This document shows, one piece after another, positions 24,037 through 31,496 of a stretch of 64,000 nucleotides of DNA; the first letter of the stretch is position 1, and each line of letters starts with the position of its first letter. This DNA is from AAA044-D11 sp009705075. Its GTDB lineage: Bacteria; Actinomycetota; Actinomycetes; Nanopelagicales; Nanopelagicaceae. Below the pieces are notes generated by a model, which saw only the letters and a program-made list of their open reading frames with translations, made no database searches and was not told where the DNA came from. Both the position numbers and the translations under genes were made by a program. Location of the stretch: NCBI GenBank assembly GCA_965268675.1, contig OZ254179.1:124001-188000 (forward strand). Direction: 5' to 3'.

Positions 24037-25220
24037 CTCTCAGATAGTTCATCTTCTGGATTGGATCCAGCAACAATCCCGCAGCCACTAAATATCCGAA
24101 TAGATTTTCCAGTTTCAGATAACTCGCCCGTGCGAAGAGCAATTCCGATTTCACCATCACCGCGAGCATCTATCCACCCAACAGGTCCGGCATATCTGCC
24201 ACGACTCATTTCTTCTAATTCATTAATTAGCGCACTAGCAATACTTGTCGGAGTTCCACATACGGCAGCAGACGGATGCAGAGATGCGATTAATGCAAAG
24301 ATATCTACTGGCACTGCTGAATCATTCAACACTCCAGTTACATCCGTGGCTAGGTGCATGACATTTGCTAGATGCAAGACAAAGGGTGACTCTGGAACAT
24401 TTGTTGAAGAGCAGTATGGCGCTAGGGCATCTGCCACAGATCGAACTGCATATTCATGCTCTTCTAAATCTTTTGAAGATTTCGCGAGCGATGCCGCAAG
24501 CCCTAAATCTCGCGCTTCATCTCCGGATTTACGGATTGTTCCGGCCAAAATTCTTGAAGTTATAAGGGACTTATTTAATCGGACCAACAACTCCGGTGTG
24601 GCACCTATCAAGTTCGATACTAAGAAGACCCAAGTTGATGGGTAATTCTTGGTTAGAAAGGAGATCAGGCTTCGTTTAGAAATCACTTCAGAGCTATGAG
24701 CAATTAAATCCCGAGCAAGGACAACTTTCTCAAGATCACCTTTCTTAATCTTTTCAACGGCAGTTGCAACACGGTTTTTCCACTCGGTATCGGAAAGTGC
24801 GCCACTTTCAAAGTTAATCTCACCTTGCTGTTCTGATTTAAGATATTTACTTATTGAAGGTTGATTCGCTTCACCAATCCAAGTTATCCAAGATTTACCA
24901 CCTTTATGCCCAATGATTATTTCTGGAATAACAAGCTTTGATTCTTCCGAAGGATCAAATGCGAAAGAAGAGAAGAGAATTGGTCCGGTTCCACTTCCAT
25001 GAACATTATTTTGAATCTTAAGTGTCGCAAGTTGTTCATGCCACCACTTTCGGGCATCTGCGAAACGGTTATTTCCCTTTACGCTTGTGCTCTTCCATTC
25101 ACCAAAACCAATTAGCCCTTCGCCACCGCGAATCCATGTCGTTGTAATCTCTAAATCTGTAGAAATTGAATCAAGGGCTGGGTGCTCGCCAAGAATCTCG
25201 GTAGTTATATTTGTGGGCAC
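23988..25220 (-). CDS. menF: Isochorismate synthase
   Basis: A 410-residue chorismate-binding enzyme that converts chorismate to isochorismate at the head of the menaquinone pathway. The chorismate-binding core spans about 145-405. Landmarks: E-K-V-V-L-A-R-D (about 163-170; catalytic Lys), H-L-A-T-D-V-T-G (about 292-299), L-H-P-S-A-A-V-C-G-T-P (about 312-322), the acidic G-R-Y-A-G-P-V-G-W (about 341-349) and a late G-C-G-I-V-A-G-S-N-P-E-D-E. GTG start. It follows bioY by 20 bases, so the two are probably cotranscribed, and its 3' end overlaps menD by 49 bases tail to tail. An entC-type role in siderophore synthesis is unlikely given the men neighbours. Confidence 0.93.
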   Translation of the reverse strand: MPTNITTEILGEHPALDSISTDLEITTTWIRGGEGLIGFGEWKSTSVKGNNRFADARKWWHEQLATLKIQNNVHGSGTGPILFSSFAFDPSEESKLVIPEIIIGHKGGKSWITWIGEANQPSISKYLKSEQQGEINFESGALSDTEWKNRVATAVEKIKKGDLEKVVLARDLIAHSSEVISKRSLISFLTKNYPSTWVFLVSNLIGATPELLVRLNKSLITSRILAGTIRKSGDEARDLGLAASLAKSSKDLEEHEYAVRSVADALAPYCSSTNVPESPFVLHLANVMHLATDVTGVLNDSAVPVDIFALIASLHPSAAVCGTPTSIASALINELEEMSRGRYAGPVGWIDARGDGEIGIALRTGELSETGKSIRIFSGCGIVAGSNPEDELSESQAKLSPMRTALEIRE

Positions 25221-25240
25221 AGTTAGCTTTTAACTAATCG

Positions 25241-25825
25241 TTATCGCTTTGAAACGAATCGCCATAGAACTGGAAGTGCGGTACTTGCAATTGCAATCTT
25301 GATTACTTCACCGAAGATAAAAGGGGTTAGGCCTTTTTCAAATGTCCAGCTCCAACTTTGGCCTGTGTATTGCTGAAGCCAGAAAAGTCCAGCAGTGAAA
25401 ATAATTGAGTTTCCAATAATCATTGTAGGAATTACTGTTTTGATTCTCTGATCCCATTTGCGACCAGCAAGCGCTCCGAGCACTAATGTGGAAATGAGCA
25501 TTCCAACTAGATACCCACCCGTAGCACCTCCAATTTTTTCAACGCCATGTGATCCTGATGCGAAAATTGGAGCGCCGATTATTCCCATCAATAAATAGAA
25601 AGCCATCGTGCTAAAGCCAAGAGTTGCACCATAAGCAGTCCCTAGAAGTAGAACTCCGAGAGTTTGACCTGTGAATGGAACTGGTGAGCCTGGAATTGGA
25701 AAGGAGATTTGCGCCATGGCAGCGAGAAAGACTGTTCCAGAAAGTATTAAAGAAATTTGAGTTACTGCAGTAGTGCGTGGAATAACTGCAGATCTAAGAG
25801 TGCTTACTTGCGATATCTGGACCAT
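25241..25825 (-). CDS. bioY: Biotin transporter BioY
   Basis: A 194-residue membrane protein with six helices and the BioY signature P-F-T-G-Q-T-L-G-V-L-L-L-G (about 50-62) and G-G-A-T-G-G-Y-L-V-G (about 99-108). BioY is the substrate-binding part of an energy-coupling-factor biotin importer. No bioM/bioN ATPase or transmembrane partner is adjacent, so it either shares a general ECF module elsewhere or works alone. GAGAGG about eight bases before the ATG serves as ribosome site. Its place inside the men cluster, upstream of menF, is not explained by function. Confidence 0.93.
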   Translation of the reverse strand: MVQISQVSTLRSAVIPRTTAVTQISLILSGTVFLAAMAQISFPIPGSPVPFTGQTLGVLLLGTAYGATLGFSTMAFYLLMGIIGAPIFASGSHGVEKIGGATGGYLVGMLISTLVLGALAGRKWDQRIKTVIPTMIIGNSIIFTAGLFWLQQYTGQSWSWTFEKGLTPFIFGEVIKIAIASTALPVLWRFVSKR

Positions 25826-25880
25826 GAGCCAAACCTCTCGTTAATTTGTAGTCGGAGCCTACTACCGCGAGAATATACGC

Positions 25881-26579
25881 GTGAGTAGAGCTGACCTAGG
25901 CAAGGAGCCCGATGAGGTTTCTGCGATGTTCGATGGGGTTGCTCGCCGCTATGACTTACTAAATGACTTGCTTAGCCTGGGCCGAACTAAAGCTTGGCGA
26001 AAAGTTGCAACTTCGATAATTGCGCCGAAACCCGGAATGCGGATTTTAGATATTGCAGCAGGAACAGGTTCCTCAAGTCGACCGCTTGCAGATGCAGGTG
26101 CTGAAGTTATCCCACTAGATTTTTCAAAAGGAATGTTAGATGCTGGAAGAAAACGTCATCCCGATTTAGCATTCACGCAAGGAGATGCGCTCGCACTTTC
26201 ATTTAAAGATAATGAATTCGATGTAACAACTATTTCATTTGGATTGCGCAATACTTCTGACAGCCTTAAAGCGCTTCGAGAATCTTTGCGAGTTTTAAAA
26301 CCAGGTGGGCGAATGGTTGTTGTTGAATTTTCACAACCAACAAACCGAATTTTTCGGACGATATATCTACGCTATCTAATGCGCGCACTTCCAACTATTG
26401 CCAGAAAAGTCTCTTCTAATCCCGACGCATATGTTTATTTGGCAGAGTCCATTTTGGCCTGGCCAAATCAACCAGGTCTGGCCGCGCTAATGACAGAGGC
26501 TGGATTTGAAAAAGTCCATTGGAAGAATCTGACCTTCGGGATCGTCGCTATTCATATTGGATTCAAGCCGACTTTATAG
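25881..26579 (+). CDS. menG: Demethylmenaquinone methyltransferase
   Basis: A 232-residue class I SAM-dependent methyltransferase of the UbiE/MenG family that makes the final C-methylation of menaquinone. Signature parts: V-A-R-R-Y-D-L-L-N-D-L-L-S-L-G (about 20-34), SAM motif I L-D-I-A-A-G-T-G (about 56-63), and R-V-L-K-P-G-G-R-M-V-V-V-E-F-S (about 137-151). GTG start; GAGAAT lies six bases upstream, a weak fit to the leaderless pattern. Divergent from bioY and upstream of the nuo operon, separated by about 100 bases. Confidence 0.94.
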   Translation: MSRADLGKEPDEVSAMFDGVARRYDLLNDLLSLGRTKAWRKVATSIIAPKPGMRILDIAAGTGSSSRPLADAGAEVIPLDFSKGMLDAGRKRHPDLAFTQGDALALSFKDNEFDVTTISFGLRNTSDSLKALRESLRVLKPGGRMVVVEFSQPTNRIFRTIYLRYLMRALPTIARKVSSNPDAYVYLAESILAWPNQPGLAALMTEAGFEKVHWKNLTFGIVAIHIGFKPTL

Positions 26580-26680
26580 CCGTGATTACTGCCACATATC
26601 GAACAGGCTGGCTATATTCAGATTAAATCCGCGTTTACAGATTGTGACCTATAACGCCTAAACCCGTAGACTCTCGGATT
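26580..26680 (+). promoter_or_regulatory. Control region before the nuo operon
   Basis: 101 bases between menG and nuoA. The nuoA GTG at 26681 has no Shine-Dalgarno; TAGACT at 26667-26672 ends eight bases before it, which would give a one- or two-base leader. TATAAC at 26650-26655 is another candidate -10. No terminator hairpin for menG was found. Confidence 0.35.
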
Positions 26681-27040
26681 GTGAACCCATACGTACCGAT
26701 CCTGGTAATTGGCGCAATTGGCTTCGGATTCGGAGCAATTTCAGTTGTTGCCGCAGCAGTCACAGGACCAAAGCGATACAACAGAGCAAAAGTTGAAGCT
26801 TACGAATGCGGAATTCAACCTTCACCTCAAGCAGCAGGTGGCGGACGTTTCCCAGTTAAATACTTCTTAACGGCAATGCTATTTATTGTCTTTGATATTG
26901 AAATAGTTTTCTTGTATCCATGGGCAGTTACTTTCGACAAATTAGGATTGTTTGGGTTAGTCGAAATGGCAATTTTTATTGGAACTGTCTTTGTTGCTTA
27001 TGCTTATGTCTGGCGCCGCGGCGGATTGGAATGGGATTAA
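26681..27040 (+). CDS. nuoA: NADH-quinone oxidoreductase subunit A
   Basis: A 119-residue three-helix membrane subunit of complex I. The conserved loop K-V-E-A-Y-E-C-G-I-Q-P (about 36-46) and F-D-I-E-I-V-F-L-Y-P-W-A (about 72-83) are clear. It helps form the quinone-site region at the junction of membrane and peripheral arms. GTG start; first of 13 nuo genes that run to 41643 with almost no gaps. Confidence 0.96.
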   Translation: MNPYVPILVIGAIGFGFGAISVVAAAVTGPKRYNRAKVEAYECGIQPSPQAAGGGRFPVKYFLTAMLFIVFDIEIVFLYPWAVTFDKLGLFGLVEMAIFIGTVFVAYAYVWRRGGLEWD

Positions 27041-27044
27041 ATCC

Positions 27045-27599
27045 ATGGGTCTAGAAGAGAAATTACCTGCAGGCTTTGCGCTAACGAGCGTTGAAAAACT
27101 CGCTGGATATATGCGTAAGAACTCACTTTGGCCAGCAACATTCGGTCTTGCTTGTTGTGCAATTGAGATGATGGCATTTGGTGGCGGACGTTATGACGCG
27201 GCACGTTTTGGAATGGAAGTTTTTCGCGCATCACCACGTCAGGCAGATTTAATGATTGTTGCAGGTCGAGTTTCAAATAAAATGGCACCAGTTCTTCGTC
27301 AGATTTATGATCAAATGGCTGCACCAAAATGGGTTATTGCAATGGGAGCCTGCGCATCTTCAGGTGGCATGTTTAATAATTATGCAATTGTGCAAGGCGT
27401 TGATCACGTTGTGCCTGTAGATATTTATCTTCCTGGTTGCCCACCTCGTCCAGAAATGTTGATGGATGCAATTTTGAAATTGCATGAACACATTGGCAGT
27501 GAAAAACTTGGTGTAAATCGTGAGCAAGTTATTAGAGAAGTAGAAGCTGCAGCGCTCGCTGCAAAGCCAACTCATGAGCTAAAGGGATTGCTTGCATGA
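27045..27599 (+). CDS. nuoB: NADH-quinone oxidoreductase subunit B
   Basis: A 184-residue peripheral subunit that binds Fe-S cluster N2, the electron donor to quinone. The cluster ligands are visible as L-A-C-C-A-I-E-M-M (about 37-45), G-A-C-A-S-S-G-G-M-F (about 101-110) and Y-L-P-G-C-P-P-R-P-E (about 131-140). The frame is open upstream to 26979, inside nuoA, but the ATG at 27045 gives the family N terminus and lies four bases after the nuoA stop. Confidence 0.97.
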   Translation: MGLEEKLPAGFALTSVEKLAGYMRKNSLWPATFGLACCAIEMMAFGGGRYDAARFGMEVFRASPRQADLMIVAGRVSNKMAPVLRQIYDQMAAPKWVIAMGACASSGGMFNNYAIVQGVDHVVPVDIYLPGCPPRPEMLMDAILKLHEHIGSEKLGVNREQVIREVEAAALAAKPTHELKGLLA

Positions 27600-28234
27600 G
27601 CGAGACCCACGGAATGTTTGGAACCAGTGGTTCCGGAGATACTTCAGGATTTGGCGGCCTAGTTCGTAGCGCTGCAAATATCGGCTCAAGCGAACGGCCA
27701 TATGGCAGCTATTTTGATGAAGTTGCCGATGAACTTGAACGTGCATATCCAGAATTTAGTGATGCAATAGAGAAAGTTGTTGTAGATCGTGGCGAACTTA
27801 CGCTTCATGTAAAGCGTGAAAAATTATTTGATACCGCCAAGAAGTTACGTGATACTGAATCCCTTCGTTTTGAAATTTGTCTTGGCGTTAACGGAGTTCA
27901 CTATCCAGAAGATAAGAACCGTGAACTTCATGCGGTCTACCCATTACTTTCAATGACACACAATCGCCGGATTCGTTTAGAAGTTAGCGTTCCCGATTCA
28001 GATCCACACTTGCCATCACTTGTAGAAGTTTGGGCCGGAAACAATTGGCACGAGCGCGAGACTTGGGACATGTTTGGAATAATTTTTGATGGCCATCCAG
28101 GACTAACTCGGATCTTGATGCCAGATGATTGGCCAGGACATCCGCAGCGAAAAGATTATCCACTCGGTGGTATTCCAATCGAATATAAGGGCGCAACAGT
28201 TCCAGCGCCATCAGAACGTAGGTCTTACCAATGA
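27596..28234 (+). CDS. nuoC: NADH-quinone oxidoreductase subunit C
   Basis: A 212-residue peripheral-arm subunit. The 30-kDa-subunit signature E-R-E-T-W-D-M-F-G-I-I-F-D-G-H-P (about 152-167) and the R-K-D-Y-P-L end are present. The first 35 residues, Gly/Ser-rich, precede the usual domain. It overlaps nuoB and nuoD by four bases each (ATGA). NuoC is separate from NuoD here, unlike the fused NuoCD of E. coli. Confidence 0.96.
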   Translation: MSETHGMFGTSGSGDTSGFGGLVRSAANIGSSERPYGSYFDEVADELERAYPEFSDAIEKVVVDRGELTLHVKREKLFDTAKKLRDTESLRFEICLGVNGVHYPEDKNRELHAVYPLLSMTHNRRIRLEVSVPDSDPHLPSLVEVWAGNNWHERETWDMFGIIFDGHPGLTRILMPDDWPGHPQRKDYPLGGIPIEYKGATVPAPSERRSYQ

Positions 28235-29568
28235 CAATTCGCGATTCATACGCATCCGCAACTGACACAACTGAAGGTCGCGTCTATTCAGTTACTGGTG
28301 GCGATTGGGATTCACTCGTTACTGAAATTGGGCAGACGAAAGAGGAGCGCGTTGTTGTAAACATGGGGCCACAGCACCCATCAACTCACGGCGTACTTCG
28401 TTTAGTACTAGAACTTGAGGGCGAAACAATCACTGAAGCCCGCGCCGGAATTGGATACCTTCACACCGGGATTGAAAAGAATGCGGAATATCGCACTTGG
28501 ACTCAAGGCGTCACATTCGTTACACGTATGGATTACTTGGCTCCGATTTTTAACGAAACTGCATATTGCCTTGCAGTTGAAAAACTCTTGGGAATCACTA
28601 ACGACATTCCAGAACGCGCAAGTGAAATTCGCGTGCTAATGATGGAGCTAAATCGCATCTCTTCACACATGGTTGCACTTGGAACTGGCGCACTCGAACT
28701 CGGTGCACTTTCACCGATGATTTTTGCCTTCCGCGAACGCGAGAAAGTTTTAGATGTCTTCGAAATGATCTCTGGTTTGCGCATGAATATGGCATATGTA
28801 CGTCCTGGTGGCGTTGCTCAAGATTTACCTAAAGGCGCGGTTGCCAAGATTCGTGAAACCGTAAAAGAACTTCGCCACAACTTCAAAGATAATGAGAAGT
28901 TATTGGTCGGAAATACAATTTGGATGAAGCGCACCCAGGGGATTGGTTACCTAGACCTTGCAGGTTGCACAACACTTGGAGTTACCGGGCCAGTACTTCG
29001 TTCAACTGGTATGCCATGGGATTTGCGTAAGACCGATCCATATTGTGGCTATGAAAATTATGAATTCGATGTTGTAACAACAGATACTTGTGATGTTTAT
29101 GGACGCTTCTTGATTCGTATGCAGGAACTAGAACAGTCACTTCGAATAATTGAGCAAGCATGTGACAAGTTAGATAAATCTGAGGGCCAACCAGTAATGG
29201 TTGCGGATAAGAAGATTGCTTGGCCTTCACAACTCTCTGTCGGTAGCGATGGCATGGGTAACTCACTTGAACATATTCGCGAAATTATGGGAACTTCAAT
29301 GGAATCACTAATTCATCACTTTAAATTAGTAACTGAAGGTTTCCGAGTTCCAGCTGGTCAGGTTTATGCAGCGGTCGAATCGCCTCGCGGCGAAACCGGA
29401 GTTCATTTAGTTTCCGATGGCGGAACCCGTCCGTATCGGGTTCACTTCCGCGAACCGTCATTTAATAATTTACAAGCAACATCTGCAATGGCTGAAGGCG
29501 GAATGATCGCTGACGTAATTGGCGCAGTTGCATCAATTGATCCAGTTATGGGAGGGGTTGATCGATAA
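28231..29568 (+). CDS. nuoD: NADH-quinone oxidoreductase subunit D
   Basis: A 445-residue 49-kDa-type subunit, related to the large subunit of NiFe hydrogenases, that lines the quinone cavity with NuoB. Landmarks: N-M-G-P-Q-H-P-S-T-H-G-V-L-R (about 44-57; quinone-contact His), G-Y-L-H-T-G-I-E-K (about 75-83) and the C-terminal D-P-V-M-G-G-V-D-R. The Cys ligands of hydrogenases are absent, as expected. Overlaps nuoC by four bases and nuoE by one (TAATG). Confidence 0.97.
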   Translation: MTIRDSYASATDTTEGRVYSVTGGDWDSLVTEIGQTKEERVVVNMGPQHPSTHGVLRLVLELEGETITEARAGIGYLHTGIEKNAEYRTWTQGVTFVTRMDYLAPIFNETAYCLAVEKLLGITNDIPERASEIRVLMMELNRISSHMVALGTGALELGALSPMIFAFREREKVLDVFEMISGLRMNMAYVRPGGVAQDLPKGAVAKIRETVKELRHNFKDNEKLLVGNTIWMKRTQGIGYLDLAGCTTLGVTGPVLRSTGMPWDLRKTDPYCGYENYEFDVVTTDTCDVYGRFLIRMQELEQSLRIIEQACDKLDKSEGQPVMVADKKIAWPSQLSVGSDGMGNSLEHIREIMGTSMESLIHHFKLVTEGFRVPAGQVYAAVESPRGETGVHLVSDGGTRPYRVHFREPSFNNLQATSAMAEGGMIADVIGAVASIDPVMGGVDR

Positions 29569-30194
29569 TGGAATTTACCGTTGAGCAAGTAAAGATTATG
29601 GATTCAATTATTGCCAGATACCCGCGTTCGCGTTCAGCAGTTATGCCACTTCTTCATTATGTGCAATCAATTGATGGCTATATAACTCCACGAGGAATTG
29701 AAAAGATTGCAGAGAAGCTAGATATTTCAACTGCGGAAGTAACTGCAGTTTCAACCTTCTATACCCAATACCGCAAAGAGCCAGCCGGTGAATATCACGT
29801 TGGCGTATGTATAAATACCCTCTGCGCAATCATGGGTGGAGATGCAATTTACGACTCACTTAGCGATCACCTCGGTATTGCGAATCATGAAACCACAAAA
29901 GATGGCAAAGTTTCCATCGAGCGAATTGAATGCAATGCTGCATGTGACTATGCACCTGTTGTGATGGTGAACTGGGAGTTCTACGACAATCAAACTCCGC
30001 AGAGCGTTAAGGATTTAGTTGATGGTGTACGTTCTGGAAATCCACCAGCTCCAACCCGTGGCCCAAAGACTTTGCGCACTTGGAAACAAAACTCAGAAGT
30101 TCTTGCTGGCCTTAGCGACGGACTTGCTAATGAAGGTGTCTCTGCTGGCGAAGCAACGCTGCTTGGATTAAAGATTGCAAAGGGTGAGAAGTAA
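29568..30194 (+). CDS. nuoE: NADH-quinone oxidoreductase subunit E
   Basis: A 208-residue 24-kDa-type subunit of the NADH-oxidising module holding 2Fe-2S cluster N1a. Ligands appear as C-I-N-T-L-C (about 82-87) and I-E-C-N-A-A-C-D (about 122-129). A C-terminal tail of about 50 residues, rich in Ala/Gly/Glu, extends past the domain. Directly followed by nuoF with no spacer. Confidence 0.95.
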   Translation: MEFTVEQVKIMDSIIARYPRSRSAVMPLLHYVQSIDGYITPRGIEKIAEKLDISTAEVTAVSTFYTQYRKEPAGEYHVGVCINTLCAIMGGDAIYDSLSDHLGIANHETTKDGKVSIERIECNAACDYAPVVMVNWEFYDNQTPQSVKDLVDGVRSGNPPAPTRGPKTLRTWKQNSEVLAGLSDGLANEGVSAGEATLLGLKIAKGEK

Positions 30195-31496
30195 ATGAGA
30201 AAATTAACTCCAGTCCTTTCAGCAAATTGGGATGAGAAAGATTCATTCACGATTGAAGGCTATAAGCGCAATGGTGGATATAACGCTGTCGCCAAAGCGT
30301 TAGCAATGACGCCAGATGAGGTTATTCAAGCGATTAAAGATTCTGGTTTACGTGGCCGTGGCGGCGCGGGTTTTCCGACTGGCAGCAAGTGGGGATTTAT
30401 TCCACAAGGCGACAATAAAGAACATTACTTAGTTGTAAATGCTGATGAATCAGAACCAGGCACTTGCAAAGATATGCCACTTCTTCTTGCAAACCCACAT
30501 GTTTTGGTTGAAGGAATAATTATTGGTTCATATGCAATTCGTGCAAACCATGCATTCATCTATCTTCGCGGCGAAGTTGTTCATGTTTTCCGCAGAGTAC
30601 AACAGGCAATTGAAGATGCTTATAAAGCTGGTTTGCTTGGAAAGAATATTGGTGGCAAAGGATTCGATCTCGAACTCACATTGCATGCTGGCGCCGGTGC
30701 TTATATTTGTGGTGAAGAAACTGCGCTCCTTGATTCACTTGAAGGATTCCGCGGGCAACCAAGACTTCGTCCACCATTCCCTGCAATCGCTGGTTTATAT
30801 GCAAAACCAACTGTTGTTAATAACGTTGAATCAATTGCATCAGTTCCAGCCATTATTAATAATGGTGTCGAGTGGTTCCAATCGATGGGTACAGAGAAGA
30901 GCAAAGGTTTCACGCTTTACTCACTCTCTGGCCACGTAAATAATCCAGGACAATTCGAAGCGCCGCTCGGCATAACTCTTCGCGAATTACTTGAACTTGC
31001 TGGTGGAGTTCGCAATGGACACAAACTTAAATTCTGGACACCTGGTGGATCTTCAACCCCAATGTTTACGGATGAACATTTAGATATCGCTCTTGATTAC
31101 GAAGGCGTATCGGCTGCGGGCTCAATGCTTGGAACAAAAGCGCTACAAATTTTTGATGAAACAACTTGTGTGGTTCGAGCAGCACTTCGATGGAGCGAGT
31201 TCTATAAACATGAATCCTGCGGAAAGTGCACACCTTGCCGCGAAGGAACTTGGTGGTTAGTTCAAATGCTTCATGACCTTGAAGATGGCAAGGGAACAGA
31301 AGCAGATCTCACAAAGTTACTTGATCTTTGCGACAACATTGCTGGTCGCTCATTCTGCGCACTTGCTGATGGAGCAGTCGCACCAATCATGTCTTCACTG
31401 AAATATTTCCGCGAAGAATATCTAGAACACCAACGCAATGGTGGTTGCCCATTTGATCCAGTTGCCTCAACAATTTTCAAAACGGTAGGTGCATAA
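30195..31496 (+). CDS. nuoF: NADH-quinone oxidoreductase subunit F
   Basis: A 433-residue 51-kDa-type subunit where NADH is oxidised by FMN. The NADH-binding glycine-rich loop is G-R-G-G-A-G-F-P-T-G (about 53-62), the FMN region N-A-D-E-S-E-P-G-T (about 84-92), and cluster N3 is bound by E-S-C-G-K-C-T-P-C-R-E-G-T (about 340-352) plus a later Cys in R-S-F-C-A-L-A-D (about 385-392). Start directly after the nuoE stop. Confidence 0.97.
   Translation: MRKLTPVLSANWDEKDSFTIEGYKRNGGYNAVAKALAMTPDEVIQAIKDSGLRGRGGAGFPTGSKWGFIPQGDNKEHYLVVNADESEPGTCKDMPLLLANPHVLVEGIIIGSYAIRANHAFIYLRGEVVHVFRRVQQAIEDAYKAGLLGKNIGGKGFDLELTLHAGAGAYICGEETALLDSLEGFRGQPRLRPPFPAIAGLYAKPTVVNNVESIASVPAIINNGVEWFQSMGTEKSKGFTLYSLSGHVNNPGQFEAPLGITLRELLELAGGVRNGHKLKFWTPGGSSTPMFTDEHLDIALDYEGVSAAGSMLGTKALQIFDETTCVVRAALRWSEFYKHESCGKCTPCREGTWWLVQMLHDLEDGKGTEADLTKLLDLCDNIAGRSFCALADGAVAPIMSSLKYFREEYLEHQRNGGCPFDPVASTIFKTVGA

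Noticed and set aside
24061..24645. 194-codon plus-strand open frame across menF
   Set aside because: Antisense shadow of menF with low-complexity composition (many Pro, Ser and Arg).
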